Assembly (NCBI GenBank): GCA_902512415.1
Contig: CABXJB010000007.1
Location: 1 to 35,854, forward strand
Source of the DNA: an uncultured Alphaproteobacteria bacterium
Lineage (GTDB): Bacteria > Pseudomonadota > Alphaproteobacteria > HIMB59 > GCA-002718135
Reading direction: 5' to 3'
Length of the DNA stretch: 35,854 bases
A program made the position numbers and the translations under genes. Position 1 is the stretch's first letter; every line of letters starts with the position of its first letter. Below are positions 25,285-34,834 of this stretch, in pieces. The notes under the pieces were generated by a model. It was not told where the DNA came from. It did no database searches and worked only from the letters and a program-made list of their open reading frames with translations.

Positions 25285-25655
25285 TATTTGCAAGCCTTAC
25301 ATTTAGTTAAAATTTCTAGATCAAAAAAAGATAAATCAAACTTATTTAATTTTTTTATCTTGGTGATAGGTAAAAAAAGTTCTTTTAATAGCTCTTCAGT
25401 ATTTCCGCATATTTTACAAATTGCTAATAATGTATTGTGATCATGCTTATGTTTATGAGAGTGACTACATAACATAAACTTTTTATTAGAAATGGATTTA
25501 TGAATAACGCCATCTTTAATTAAAGCATTTAATGCTCGATATACTGTAGTTGGTTGAACTTTTTTAAATGATTGAAATTTATCTAATATTTCATATGCGG
25601 ATAAACCCTTAGGATTTCCGCTTAAAATACTTAGTGTTATTTCATTATTAGTCAT
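25284..25655 (-). CDS. zur: Fur-family zinc uptake regulator Zur
   Basis: A 123-residue repressor of the Fur family. The N-terminal winged helix contains PTTVYRALNALIKDGVIHKS, and the C-terminal half has the structural zinc cysteines CKICG and CKACK plus a histidine run CSHSHKHKHDHN that fits the Zur metal site. It is somewhat shorter than the usual 150 or so residues because the N-terminal helix is reduced. A 22-bp perfect palindrome covers its own start codon, which indicates autoregulation. It is followed, with a one-base overlap, by the histidine-rich membrane protein gene. Zur is favoured over Fur by the palindrome and the histidine-rich neighbour. Confidence 0.85.
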   Translation of the reverse strand: MTNNEITLSILSGNPKGLSAYEILDKFQSFKKVQPTTVYRALNALIKDGVIHKSISNKKFMLCSHSHKHKHDHNTLLAICKICGNTEELLKELFLPITKIKKLNKFDLSFFDLEILTKCKACK

Positions 25656-25675
25656 GTAATGTTATAACATTACAT
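25654..25675. promoter_or_regulatory. Zur box overlapping the zur start codon
   Basis: ATGTAATGTTATAACATTACAT reads the same on both strands; the core TGTTATAACA is the classic Zur-type half-site arrangement. The first bases overlap the zur ATG at 25653-25655, so binding would block its own transcription near the start. A role for murJ, 160 bases to the right, is not suggested. Confidence 0.75.
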
Positions 25676-25834
25676 ATTTTTTAATATTTAGTCAATGGTA
25701 AAAATAAAGAATTTTATTTATGCTATGATGTTTCTGTAAAAAATATAATCAAACTCTGCTATTAGTTGTTAAGAACCTAATTGGGACACAAATAAAATTT
25801 ATACAAATCACTTAGCACAATATAAAATTAGATA

Positions 25835-27382
25835 ATGCAATCGCTCTTCAGGTCCTTTTTTACTGTTAGTTTTTATACAATTCTAAGTAGGATACTTGGT
25901 TTTGTTCGTGACATATTAATAGCACGATTTCTAGGATCAACTGTAACATCAGATGCTTTCTTCGTAGCTTTTCGTATTCCCAGTTTCTTTCGACGTGTTT
26001 TAGCGGAAGGAGCATATAGCGCAGCTCTAGTCCCTGTTTTCTCTGGTATTGTAATTGATTCTAAAGATGATCGTGAAGCTGCTGACTTTGTTGAGAACAC
26101 GATGTCATTGTTACTATTTGTTACGGTGTGTTTAACAATCATTTTCTTTTTTGGCATGCCATATATAATTCAAATACTGGCGCCTGGGTTTTCTGTAAAT
26201 AGTGAAGCATTTGATTTAGCTGTTTATTTTGGAAAAATAATATTTCCGTATTTAATTTTTATTTCCTTGGCAGCACACTTTACCTCAATCTTAAATGTGC
26301 ATGAAAGATTTGCTGTAGGCGCTTTTGCTCCTGCTATTTTAAATATTAGTTTTATTCTCTCTCTTTTTATTATTACACCGTATGTAAGTTCTGCCGGTCA
26401 CGCTCTATCTATTGGTGTCTTAATAGGCGGGGTTGGACAGTTTTTATTTTTACACCGATCTATTCTGGATTTTTATAAACCTAAATTAAAATTTCCAGAA
26501 TTAAATGAGAAGTTAAGAAAGTTTTTTAGATTATTTTTCCCAGGTGTGCTTGGCTCTGGTGTAATTCAATTAAATATTATTGTTGGAACAATTATAGCTT
26601 CTTTCCTTCCTATAGGGGCAATTAGTCATTTGTATTATGCGGATAGATTAAATCAATTACCTTTAGCAATATTTGGTATTGCACTTGGAGTAGTATTACT
26701 GCCGAGTTTATCAAAAGCTATTAAATCGGATAATAATGAAATGACCACTAATTTACAAAATAGATCTTTAGAGTTTGCCTTATTAATTTCTATACCCTCA
26801 GCAATTGGTTTATATTTTTTATCTTTACCAATTGTTCATATCTTATTTGAGCGTGCCGCCTTTACTCAAGAAGATACCATCTATACTTCTAATGTGCTTG
26901 GTTATTTTGCTCTTGGTTTACCCGCTTACGTTTTAATTAAAGTTTTGATAGTTTGTTTTTTTGCAAGAGAAGATACAAAAACACCTTTATATATTTCTAT
27001 TGTCAGCGTTATTACGAATATTATATTATCTCTGATATTAATAAGTACCATGAGAGAGATGGGTATAGCATTAGCAACGGCTATCAGTGCTTGGATAAAT
27101 GCTGCTTTACTCTTTATCATACTTATTAGTAAGCAAACATTAAATTTAGACCGTCAATTTTTAAGCAATATATTTAAATTACTTATATGCTTATTAGCTC
27201 TTATTTTTGTTATTAGGTATCTAGAAAATTTCTTTTTTGCTGAATTATATTTAATAGATATTATGAATAATATATTCTATTTGGTGCTTACTGTTATTAT
27301 TACTGCAGCAATTTATGGAATATTAATATTTATATTAAAAATAATAACAATTACTGATATTAAAAACTACTTGAAAAAATAA
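25835..27382 (+). CDS. murJ: Lipid II flippase MurJ
   Basis: A 515-residue polytopic membrane protein that moves lipid II across the inner membrane for peptidoglycan synthesis. The N-terminus has the MurJ signature: [19 protein letters not shown] near residue 12, [23 protein letters not shown] near 38 and FVPVFS-like LVPVFSG. Another typical stretch is [28 protein letters not shown] near 265. About fourteen membrane segments are present, as expected. Two bases separate it from trpS. In many alphaproteobacteria murJ and trpS are adjacent, which supports normal local gene order. Confidence 0.95.
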   Translation: MQSLFRSFFTVSFYTILSRILGFVRDILIARFLGSTVTSDAFFVAFRIPSFFRRVLAEGAYSAALVPVFSGIVIDSKDDREAADFVENTMSLLLFVTVCLTIIFFFGMPYIIQILAPGFSVNSEAFDLAVYFGKIIFPYLIFISLAAHFTSILNVHERFAVGAFAPAILNISFILSLFIITPYVSSAGHALSIGVLIGGVGQFLFLHRSILDFYKPKLKFPELNEKLRKFFRLFFPGVLGSGVIQLNIIVGTIIASFLPIGAISHLYYADRLNQLPLAIFGIALGVVLLPSLSKAIKSDNNEMTTNLQNRSLEFALLISIPSAIGLYFLSLPIVHILFERAAFTQEDTIYTSNVLGYFALGLPAYVLIKVLIVCFFAREDTKTPLYISIVSVITNIILSLILISTMREMGIALATAISAWINAALLFIILISKQTLNLDRQFLSNIFKLLICLLALIFVIRYLENFFFAELYLIDIMNNIFYLVLTVIITAAIYGILIFILKIITITDIKNYLKK

Positions 27383-27383
27383 T

Positions 27384-28394
27384 ATGCAAAAAATCAGCAA
27401 AAGAATATTATCAGGCGTTCAACCTTCTGGTGATTTGCATTTAGGAAATTATTTAGGTGCCATTAAAAATTTTGTATCTCTTCAAAAAGAATTTGAGTGC
27501 TTTTTTTGCGTTGTTGATCTCCATGCTATTACTGTTTGGCAAGATCCAAAAATATTGAAGCAAAAAACAAGAGAGGTGGTAGCTGCATTTATTGCTTCAG
27601 GAATTGATCCAGAAAAAAATACTTTATTTGTGCAATCGCAAGTACCACAACATGCACAATTGGCATGGATTTTTAATTGTGTAGCTCGTATGGGATGGCT
27701 TAACCGTATGACGCAATTTAAAGATAAGGCTGGTAAAAATAGTGAAAACGTATCAGTTGGATTATTTTCTTATCCAACCTTAATGGCAGCAGATATTCTT
27801 ATATATTTAGCAACACATGTTCCGGTTGGTGAAGATCAAAAACAACATTTAGAACTAACACGTGATATAGCCCAGAAATTTAATAGTGATTTTGACACTG
27901 ATATATTTCCTATTCCTGAACCACTAATTTTTGGAGCAGCTACACGCGTAATGAGTCTTCGAGATGGTTTGAAAAAAATGAGTAAATCAGATCCATCAGA
28001 TTATTCGAGGATTATGTTATCTGATAGTGAAGATGAGATTGTAAAAAAAATTAGAAAAGCAAAAACTGATCCATTACCTCTACCTGAAAACATAGAAGAG
28101 GCTAAAAATAGACCTGAGGCTTTCAACCTTCTTACTATATACTCAGCGCTTAACGATTTAGAGTTAGAGAAAGTAGTTTATGATTTTGCAGGAAAAGAAT
28201 TCTCTCAATTGAAGAAGGATTTAGGCGAGCTTGCATCTTCAAAATTATCCCCTATTTCTCTTGAGATCAACAATTTAATAAAAGATGAAAAATACTTAGA
28301 TTCGATAATCAGTAATGGTAAAGACCGTGCTATAAACGTTGCTGATCCAGTATTATCAAAAATTTACGAAATAATTGGTTTTTTTAAAGATTAA
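27384..28394 (+). CDS. trpS: Tryptophanyl-tRNA synthetase
   Basis: A class I aminoacyl-tRNA synthetase of 336 residues that charges tRNA-Trp. The HIGH-type motif is [15 protein letters not shown] near residue 16, and the KMSKS loop is [10 protein letters not shown] near 205. [18 protein letters not shown] and FPIPEPLI are standard TrpRS stretches. The length is normal. Starts two bases after the murJ stop; the following 72-base gap precedes the nfu gene. Confidence 0.97.
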   Translation: MQKISKRILSGVQPSGDLHLGNYLGAIKNFVSLQKEFECFFCVVDLHAITVWQDPKILKQKTREVVAAFIASGIDPEKNTLFVQSQVPQHAQLAWIFNCVARMGWLNRMTQFKDKAGKNSENVSVGLFSYPTLMAADILIYLATHVPVGEDQKQHLELTRDIAQKFNSDFDTDIFPIPEPLIFGAATRVMSLRDGLKKMSKSDPSDYSRIMLSDSEDEIVKKIRKAKTDPLPLPENIEEAKNRPEAFNLLTIYSALNDLELEKVVYDFAGKEFSQLKKDLGELASSKLSPISLEINNLIKDEKYLDSIISNGKDRAINVADPVLSKIYEIIGFFKD

Positions 28395-28466
28395 TATCCC
28401 AAATTTTTTATATTTTTATTACCAATTTTCATACGAATGTCACATTAATACCTATATAAGAAGTAT

Positions 28467-29033
28467 ATGTTTATACAAACTGAACAAACACCAAACCCCC
28501 AAACACTCAAATTTTTACCTGGGAAGGTGGTTATGGATGAAGGAACAGCATTTTATCAAAATATTGATGACGCAGGAGATTCACCTTTTGCTAGAAGATT
28601 ATTTGCTGTAGATGGAGTTGAAGGGGTATTTTTTAGTAGTGATTTTATTACAATAACTAAAAGTGATGCTTACGAATGGCAGGTTATGAAACCATCTGTA
28701 CTAGGTGGAATTATTGATCACTTTAATTCTGAAGACAAGACAATTGAAAGGGCTGCTTCCAAAGAAGGTGAAATCAGTCTTGAAACAAATCAAAATGACT
28801 CTGATATTGTAAAGCAAATTAAAGAACTTCTTGATACAAGAGTTCGACCAGCTGTAGCAATGGATGGTGGAGATATAATCTACAATAATTTTGAAGACGG
28901 TGTAGTGTACTTAAAAATGCAAGGAGCATGTTCAGGTTGCCCCAGTTCTACTGCTACTCTTAAAATGGGAATAGAAAATATGTTAAAGCATTATATTCCT
29001 GAAGTACAAGAGGTAAGACCAGTTGATGCATAA
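28467..29033 (+). CDS. NifU/Nfu-family iron-sulfur cluster carrier
   Basis: A 188-residue protein with two domains: an N-terminal Nfu_N domain (MFIQTEQTPNPQTLKFLPGK, then SPFARRLFAVDGVEGVFF) and a C-terminal NifU domain (VRPAVAMDGGDIIYNNF and MQGACSGCPSSTATLKMGIENML). The C-x-x-C in CSGC binds the cluster that it delivers to client enzymes. This layout is that of alphaproteobacterial and mitochondrial NFU1-type proteins, not of the NifU scaffold. A possible client nearby is MiaB. Overlaps the following glucosaminidase gene by 8 bases. Confidence 0.93.
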   Translation: MFIQTEQTPNPQTLKFLPGKVVMDEGTAFYQNIDDAGDSPFARRLFAVDGVEGVFFSSDFITITKSDAYEWQVMKPSVLGGIIDHFNSEDKTIERAASKEGEISLETNQNDSDIVKQIKELLDTRVRPAVAMDGGDIIYNNFEDGVVYLKMQGACSGCPSSTATLKMGIENMLKHYIPEVQEVRPVDA

Positions 29034-30036
29034 ACTTTTATATTTAAATATTACAATAGGTTTTTTATTTGTACTAACCTCCATAACGTCTATTGCCTTT
29101 GAGGAGAAAAAAATAAATGAAAAAAATAATATTGTTTATGAACTAAAAACAATACTTGATCATTATGTTTTAAATTACTGTAGTACTTATGATTCATACA
29201 CAGTTAATAGATTATATTCACAAAAGAAAATTTTAGTTGAAAATATAAATATTAAACGAATAGATAAGTTTTTTGTTTCTATTAAAAGAAAGCCATTAAA
29301 TCCAAAAATAATTCAGTTCATTGATAAAGATTCAAGTCTAAAAGTTTTAAACAAAAATATATATGAAGTTAATTTAGATTTTCTTTCTCAATCAAAAAGA
29401 GAATTTGTGAAAACTTTACTCCCATTAATTTCATACGAAAATCAAAATATTATCTTAGAAAGATCTAAGTTAGAAAATATTAGAAATTTTTTGGTTGATA
29501 ATAATACGTTATCAAAATCTGATTTGAAATTTTTAAATAATATTTCAAAAAAATATAGAATAAAAACTGCCGATAAACATAAGTATGATTTAGTGAATGA
29601 TTTATTAGATCGTGTTGATGTTATTCCAAATTCTATAGTGCTTGCCCAAGCAGCGAATGAGAGTGGTTGGGGAACGTCAAGGTTTGCAAGAGAATATAAT
29701 GCATTATTTGGTGAATATACATATAATTATTCTAATGGTGTTGTTCCTCTTTTAAGAGATGAGGGAGAAAAACATTTAGTTAAAGCATTTGATTCAGTAG
29801 ATAAAAGTGTTCAATCATATTTTAATAACCTTAATTCCCACTACGCCTATAAAGATTTTAGAGAGGTCAGAAAGATTATGAGAGAAAAAAATAATTTTAG
29901 TAATATCAAGTTGTTAGTTAAAGAACTCGATTCTTATGCCACTGATATAAATTATATTAAAACAATTAATTTAATAATTGATGCCAATAAATTAGATCAA
30001 TTCGATTCGTTCAGTTATTTAATTAATAACTCATAA
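29026..30036 (+). CDS. Bax-like N-acetylglucosaminidase, secreted
   Basis: A 336-residue exported protein with a signal peptide (LLYLNITIGFLFVLTSITSIA) and a C-terminal lysozyme-like glucosaminidase domain: VLAQAANESGWGTSRFAREYNALFGEY near residue 205, in which the glutamate of ANESGWG is the catalytic acid, and YTYNYSNGVVPLL. The middle part, about 150 residues, is charged and not assignable. It should cut glycan strands of peptidoglycan. I use the ATG at 29026. It ends with a 6-base tail-to-tail overlap with the polysaccharide deacetylase gene. Confidence 0.85.
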   Translation: MHKLLYLNITIGFLFVLTSITSIAFEEKKINEKNNIVYELKTILDHYVLNYCSTYDSYTVNRLYSQKKILVENINIKRIDKFFVSIKRKPLNPKIIQFIDKDSSLKVLNKNIYEVNLDFLSQSKREFVKTLLPLISYENQNIILERSKLENIRNFLVDNNTLSKSDLKFLNNISKKYRIKTADKHKYDLVNDLLDRVDVIPNSIVLAQAANESGWGTSRFAREYNALFGEYTYNYSNGVVPLLRDEGEKHLVKAFDSVDKSVQSYFNNLNSHYAYKDFREVRKIMREKNNFSNIKLLVKELDSYATDINYIKTINLIIDANKLDQFDSFSYLINNS

Positions 30037-31044
30037 ATAAAACTGGTGACCAAACCATCGCCATAAGTTGTCATTACCTTTAGCTGTGCAATTTACTCTT
30101 GAACGACCCTTAGTTAGTTTTCTTTTTAGTCTGATTTCTATACGTTCATTAAATTTAAATAGTTCTGTATCTACTTGCCCTTTACTATCAAAAACAAAGC
30201 AATTAATAGAAGGAACTAATTTTTCATCAAGTAATGAAAAGCCAATGTAAGGAGGATTCTCTTTAATTGTAGGGTCTGTTGGTATGAAATCATAAACACC
30301 TAACCCTTTGGCATTAGAAGCAAATTTTACTCGATCAATTTCCCCATATCTTTCATTTAGAGAAAATCTAGGTAAATAATATAGATTAGATGTTTCATTT
30401 ATAATTCCTGAGTGCTGACCAAAGGCAACTTTAAATTTATATTCTTTCAGTAAATTTATAATTTCTGTATTTGCCTCACCATAAGGAAAGGCAAAAAGAG
30501 AAGGGATACCACCTAGCTCTCTAAGAAAAATTTTATTTGAAATTTCTATTTCATTTTTTACCTCATCAATTGATAAATCAGACATATGATAATGGTTATG
30601 AGAGTGAGCACCAATTGACAGTCCTTGATCTTTTAGTTCTCTAATCTGATTCCAATTTAAATAATTTTTGTTATTTTCACGAATTGTTGAAGTATTAACA
30701 AAAAGTGTAACAGGGATACCCTTCTCTTTGAACTTAGGCCAACCTACTTCATAAAATGATCTATCGGCATCATCAATACTAATTCCAATAGTATTTTGAG
30801 GAAGAGTTCCATCATTAATTATTGTATCTATTATAAACTCAATCGGCTTTACTGAATATTTTTCTTTAGAAAATTCTTTTAAGTGGGCATCAAATTGATC
30901 TATTGTAACACTAGTGGAAGGATATTTAGAAACTCCAAATTTGTGATACATAAACACAACAGCTGAATTTTTAATGTTGCTTGCATAGGAAGAAGATATG
31001 TTTAAACATATAAAAAAAATTAATAATATTTTTAAATTAAACAT
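30031..31044 (-). CDS. Polysaccharide deacetylase (NodB domain), secreted
   Basis: A 337-residue protein with a signal peptide (LKILLIFFICLNISSSYA) and a NodB-type carbohydrate esterase domain. The metal and catalytic motifs are GISIDDADRSF (paired aspartates) near residue 87, GAHSHNHYHMS (H-x3-H) near 140 and FAFPYGEAN near 185. A C-terminal beta-rich extension of about 90 residues ending WRWFGHQFYL follows. It probably removes acetyl groups from a cell-wall or extracellular polysaccharide. Its start is 3 bases from that of tsaB on the opposite strand, so its promoter must lie inside tsaB or beyond. Confidence 0.88.
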   Translation of the reverse strand: MFNLKILLIFFICLNISSSYASNIKNSAVVFMYHKFGVSKYPSTSVTIDQFDAHLKEFSKEKYSVKPIEFIIDTIINDGTLPQNTIGISIDDADRSFYEVGWPKFKEKGIPVTLFVNTSTIRENNKNYLNWNQIRELKDQGLSIGAHSHNHYHMSDLSIDEVKNEIEISNKIFLRELGGIPSLFAFPYGEANTEIINLLKEYKFKVAFGQHSGIINETSNLYYLPRFSLNERYGEIDRVKFASNAKGLGVYDFIPTDPTIKENPPYIGFSLLDEKLVPSINCFVFDSKGQVDTELFKFNERIEIRLKRKLTKGRSRVNCTAKGNDNLWRWFGHQFYL

Positions 31045-31047
31045 TTG

Positions 31048-31653
31048 ATGTTCCTTTTTTTAGATGTAGCTTCACCAATACCAGAATTTCACTTAATTAA
31101 TGATAAAAAAATTATAGATTCAATTAAAATTACAAATAATACTGATCAAAAACTTAGTGATTTGCTAATTCCCATATACCTTCAGATAGATAATGTTTAC
31201 AAACTATCTAAAAATTTAAAAAAGTTAATTATAACTATAGGTCCTGGATCTTATACAGCATTAAGAGTTGGTGCATCTTTTATAGCAGGTCTAAGTCAGT
31301 CAATGAGACTGCCAGTCTCAGTTGTATCGACTGCAACTATTCTCAAGCATCTAGATGATTTTGGGAAAGAAATAGGCATATATTTTGAATCTTCAAACAA
31401 CCAAAAATTTTTTTCATACAAAAAAAAATTAAGATTTATTCATGAAAAGATTGATAATGAGAACTATATAATGCCTGATTCAGTTTCTTATATATTGTAT
31501 AACCTTAGCATACCTAAGTTTTTAGATACTAAAGTTAAATTAGAAACTTTTTCAATTAAAATAAATGTTATAGAAAACTTACATAAATTGAAATTTAATA
31601 AACATTTAATAATTAAGCCTATTTATGTTTCAAACAATACCCTATTAAATTGA
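31048..31653 (+). CDS. tsaB: TsaB, t6A tRNA modification partner protein
   Basis: A 201-residue ASKHA-fold protein, partner of TsaD and TsaE in forming threonylcarbamoyladenosine at tRNA position 37. The diagnostic stretch is IITIGPGSYTALRVGASFIAGLS near residue 66, and FLFLDVASP at the N-terminus corresponds to the family's first strand. The remaining sequence is divergent, and the C-terminal part is only weakly similar. I use the ATG at 31048. It heads a plus-strand operon, and its stop overlaps the TTG start of rimI. Confidence 0.88.
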   Translation: MFLFLDVASPIPEFHLINDKKIIDSIKITNNTDQKLSDLLIPIYLQIDNVYKLSKNLKKLIITIGPGSYTALRVGASFIAGLSQSMRLPVSVVSTATILKHLDDFGKEIGIYFESSNNQKFFSYKKKLRFIHEKIDNENYIMPDSVSYILYNLSIPKFLDTKVKLETFSIKINVIENLHKLKFNKHLIIKPIYVSNNTLLN

Positions 31654-32120
31654 TCAATTACCGTAAACTAAATAAGAGTTATAAAAGTCTTTTTACCAGT
31701 CTTATTTTTAATGAAGGAAAAAACTATGAGGATTTTTTAAATATTGGATGGTCTGAAAATCAGATTATTAATCAACTTAATAAAAATATTAATTTATCAT
31801 ATGGTGCATTTTATAATGAAACTCTAGTTTCTTTTATTTTAGGTGACTTATTTAATATTGAAAAAATATTAGAATATGAGATATTACTATTATATGTTTG
31901 TAAGAATTTTCGAAAAAAAGGTTTAGGGAAAGAGCTGATAAATATAATAGAAGAAAATAACAGTTGTTTGAAAAAAATTTATCTTGAAGTTTCAAAAAAT
32001 AATTCTAAGGCAATATCATTTTATACAAAAATGAAATTTAAAACTACTTACACAAGAAAAAAATATTTTTTAATAGAAAATAAAAGAATTGATGCTTTGG
32101 TATTAACTAAATCTTATTAG
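31650..32120 (+). CDS. rimI: GNAT acetyltransferase, RimI type
   Basis: A 156-residue GNAT-fold acetyltransferase. The acetyl-CoA loop is CKNFRKKGLGKELINIIEE near residue 90 (Q/R-x-x-G-x-G/A pattern), followed by YLEVSKNNSKAISFYTKMKFK, the usual RimI ending where substrate peptide and ribosomal protein S18 bind. The start is a TTG whose last two bases are shared with the tsaB stop (TTGA). The tsaB-rimI order is standard, which supports the RimI assignment over another N-acetyltransferase. Confidence 0.85.
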   Translation: MINYRKLNKSYKSLFTSLIFNEGKNYEDFLNIGWSENQIINQLNKNINLSYGAFYNETLVSFILGDLFNIEKILEYEILLLYVCKNFRKKGLGKELINIIEENNSCLKKIYLEVSKNNSKAISFYTKMKFKTTYTRKKYFLIENKRIDALVLTKSY

Positions 32121-32122
32121 GA

Positions 32123-33430
32123 ATGAAAAAAAATAAAATTTATATTAAGTCTTATGGCTGTCAAATGAACGTATATGACTCGAATAGAATTCTAGATTTA
32201 TTTAAAAATAAAAACTATGAAGTCGCAGATGATCCTAAGGATGCCAATCTGGTTGTTTTGAATACTTGTCACATAAGGGAGAAGGCAGCTGAAAAAGTTT
32301 ATTCAGATATTGGTAGAATAAATAAAATAAAAAAACATGAATCGAAGGAAAATTTTAAATTAGTCGTAGCAGGGTGTGTAGCTCAAGCGGAAGGAAAAGA
32401 AATAAAAAAAAGAGCACCATCAGTTGATTTTGTTGTAGGACCCCAATCCTACCATAACCTGCCAGACATGTTAGATACAAGTGATACTGTTGTAAGTGAT
32501 GAATTTACACAAAATGAGAAATTTAAAAATTTGCTCTATAATTCTGCGGGCGGTGTGTCAGAATTTGTTTCAATTCAAGAAGGATGTGATAAGTTTTGCT
32601 CTTTTTGTGTTGTTCCTTACACTAGAGGGCCAGAATTTTCTCGACCTGTAAACGATATCTTAATTGAAATAGAAACATATGTTGAACAAGGCGTAAAAGA
32701 AATTATTTTTTTAGGTCAAAATGTAAATGCATATCATGGGGTAGGAGTTGATGGTAAACCAAAAGATTTAGCATATTTAGTGAATAAAGTTAGTGAGATA
32801 GAAAAACTTTTAAGAATTAGATATATGACTTCCCACCCTATAGATATGAATGACTCACTTATTGCAGTACACAAAACAAATAAGAAACTAATGCCTTTTT
32901 TACATCTTCCAATTCAGTCTGGTTCAGACAAAGTATTAAAGGATATGAATAGAAAACATACAGTCGATTTTTATAGAAGGCTTGTTGATAAGCTTAGGGA
33001 TAAGCGACCCGATATAGCTCTATCATCTGACTTTATTGTAGGGTATCCAAATGAAACAGATAAAGATTTTGAAGAGACTATGAAAGTTGTAGATAATGTA
33101 GGATTTGTTATAGCCTATTCTTTCATGTATAGTCAGAGACCTGGAACTCCTGCACAAAAAAAAGATAATGTCCCCATCGCAGATAAAAAAGCAAGATTGA
33201 GTGCGTTACAGTCACTTTTAAAAGAACAACAAAAAAAATTTAATAAATCTTTTATAGGAAAAAACATGGAAATATTATTTGAAAAAAGGGGAAGACATCA
33301 AGACCAATATATAGGTAGATCAATATATAACCAGAGTGTTTTTACCAAAAGTGATAGCGATTTAATTAATACTATTAAAAAAGTTAAGATATTAAATTCA
33401 ACTGATTTTGCTTTAGAGAGTTCAATTTGA
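32123..33430 (+). CDS. miaB: tRNA-2-methylthio-N6-dimethylallyladenosine synthase MiaB
   Basis: A 435-residue radical-SAM methylthiotransferase that adds the 2-methylthio group to i6A37 of tRNA. The N-terminal UPF0004 domain begins IKSYGCQMNVYDSNRI with further cysteines in NTCHIREKA and VAGCVAQ for the auxiliary cluster; the radical-SAM cluster is CDKFCSFCVVPYTRG near residue 155. LGQNVNAYHG and SSDFIVGYPNETD fit MiaB rather than MtaB or RimO. The C-terminal TRAM domain (LFEKRGRHQDQYIGRS) is present. Two bases after rimI; its stop overlaps the phoH start. Confidence 0.96.
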   Translation: MKKNKIYIKSYGCQMNVYDSNRILDLFKNKNYEVADDPKDANLVVLNTCHIREKAAEKVYSDIGRINKIKKHESKENFKLVVAGCVAQAEGKEIKKRAPSVDFVVGPQSYHNLPDMLDTSDTVVSDEFTQNEKFKNLLYNSAGGVSEFVSIQEGCDKFCSFCVVPYTRGPEFSRPVNDILIEIETYVEQGVKEIIFLGQNVNAYHGVGVDGKPKDLAYLVNKVSEIEKLLRIRYMTSHPIDMNDSLIAVHKTNKKLMPFLHLPIQSGSDKVLKDMNRKHTVDFYRRLVDKLRDKRPDIALSSDFIVGYPNETDKDFEETMKVVDNVGFVIAYSFMYSQRPGTPAQKKDNVPIADKKARLSALQSLLKEQQKKFNKSFIGKNMEILFEKRGRHQDQYIGRSIYNQSVFTKSDSDLINTIKKVKILNSTDFALESSI

Positions 33431-34380
33431 ATAATTTAAATTATTACTTAGATTTTGAATTAAATGATAATAACTATATTTCTAATCTTTTTGGGGTAGA
33501 TGATAAGAATATTCAAATAATAGAAAAAGTTAATAATGTTCAAATTAAATATAGAGGTAATAAAATAAAAATTATTGGAACTCAATCATCAATAAAAGAC
33601 ACAAAAGAAGAAATTTTATTATTATTTGAACAAGCAAAAAAAGGCGAAGATATAGATGAAGATAAAATAATGGAAGCTAAAAGTATGAAAATATTAGAGA
33701 TAAATCCAGATGAACAAATGAGCCTTTTCTTTCAAACAAAAAAAAGGAAAATATTGCCACGCTCTCAAAACCAAAAAAGTTATTTTCACTTACTTAATTC
33801 AAAGGATATAGTTTTTGCTTATGGACCTGCAGGAACAGGCAAAACTTTTCTAGCAGTGGCTAAAGCAGTCGCATCACTTCAACAAGGTTTTGTGAAAAAA
33901 ATTATTTTATCAAGACCAGCTGTAGAAGCTGGTGAAAAACTTGGATTTTTGCCAGGCGATCTAAAGGAAAAAGTTGACCCTTTCTTAAGACCAATCTACG
34001 ATGCTCTTTATGAAATGATGCCTTATGATCAAGTTGAAAAAAAATTAGCAAATAATACAATAGAAATTGCACCCATAGCTTTTATGCGTGGAAGAACATT
34101 AGAGGACTGTTATATTATTTTAGATGAAGCACAAAATACTACTAAAATTCAAATGAAAATGTTTCTTACAAGACTAGGAAAAAATAGCAAAATGGTTGTT
34201 GTAGGGGATAACACACAAATTGATTTAATATCTAAAAATGATTCAGGACTAATAGATGCTTCAAAAAAACTAAACAAAATAAAAGATATAGGTTTCATTG
34301 AATTAGATCAAAGAGATGTCATCAGACATGAAGTTGTGAGAAAAATTATTAATGCATATGAAGAAAAAAATTCAAACTAA
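33427..34380 (+). CDS. ybeZ: PhoH-like ATPase (YbeZ)
   Basis: A 317-residue P-loop ATPase with a small N-terminal KH-like domain. Walker A is AYGPAGTGKTFLAV near residue 135, followed by LSRPAVEAGEKLGFLPGDLKEKVDP, which is the PhoH signature, then Walker B YIILDEAQNTTKIQMKMFLTR. It works with YbeY in rRNA maturation and ribosome quality control. The TTG start at 33427 overlaps the miaB stop in a TTGA. The ybeY start lies within its last 29 bases. Confidence 0.94.
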   Translation: MNNLNYYLDFELNDNNYISNLFGVDDKNIQIIEKVNNVQIKYRGNKIKIIGTQSSIKDTKEEILLLFEQAKKGEDIDEDKIMEAKSMKILEINPDEQMSLFFQTKKRKILPRSQNQKSYFHLLNSKDIVFAYGPAGTGKTFLAVAKAVASLQQGFVKKIILSRPAVEAGEKLGFLPGDLKEKVDPFLRPIYDALYEMMPYDQVEKKLANNTIEIAPIAFMRGRTLEDCYIILDEAQNTTKIQMKMFLTRLGKNSKMVVVGDNTQIDLISKNDSGLIDASKKLNKIKDIGFIELDQRDVIRHEVVRKIINAYEEKNSN

Positions 34381-34834
34381 TTTTTTTTGTAAATCAAATT
34401 ATTGGTCAAAAAGAATGTTAAAAATTAAAGAAATTGTTAAAAAGATAATTAAAATTGACGATCTTGATTTTAAAAAAAATAACTTTTATATTGTAAATTT
34501 AGTTTTTATAGATGATAATAAAATAAAAAATATTAATAAATTATATAGAAAAAAAAATAAAACTACAGACGTTTTAACTTTCGTAAATTATATTAAAAAA
34601 AATAAAAATATGAATGAAGCTTACTGTGATATTTTCTTTGCAGCTGAAACTATTAAAAAGGATGCAAAACTAAACTTAATAAATTATTATGATCATATAA
34701 CACACTTAATTATTCATTGTTTTTTGCATGTTAATGGATATGATCACAAAAAAAAATCTGATTTTTTAAAGATGAAAAAATTAGAAGAAAAAATTTTAAT
34801 GCAATTAGATATAGAAAGTCCTTATTTTGTATGA
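34352..34834 (+). CDS. ybeY: Endoribonuclease YbeY
   Basis: A 160-residue zinc-dependent endoribonuclease for 16S rRNA 3'-end processing. The zinc motif is HLIIHCFLHVNGYDH near residues 126-140, with the family's H-x3-H-x5-H spacing and GYDH ending. RKKNKTTDVLTFVNY corresponds to the conserved K-x-T-D-V-L-S-F segment. The N-terminus overlaps the phoH gene by 29 bases; a second ATG two codons in (34358) is equally possible. It is unusually lysine-rich. Its stop overlaps the next start (ATGA). Confidence 0.93.
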   Translation: MHMKKKIQTNFFCKSNYWSKRMLKIKEIVKKIIKIDDLDFKKNNFYIVNLVFIDDNKIKNINKLYRKKNKTTDVLTFVNYIKKNKNMNEAYCDIFFAAETIKKDAKLNLINYYDHITHLIIHCFLHVNGYDHKKKSDFLKMKKLEEKILMQLDIESPYFV

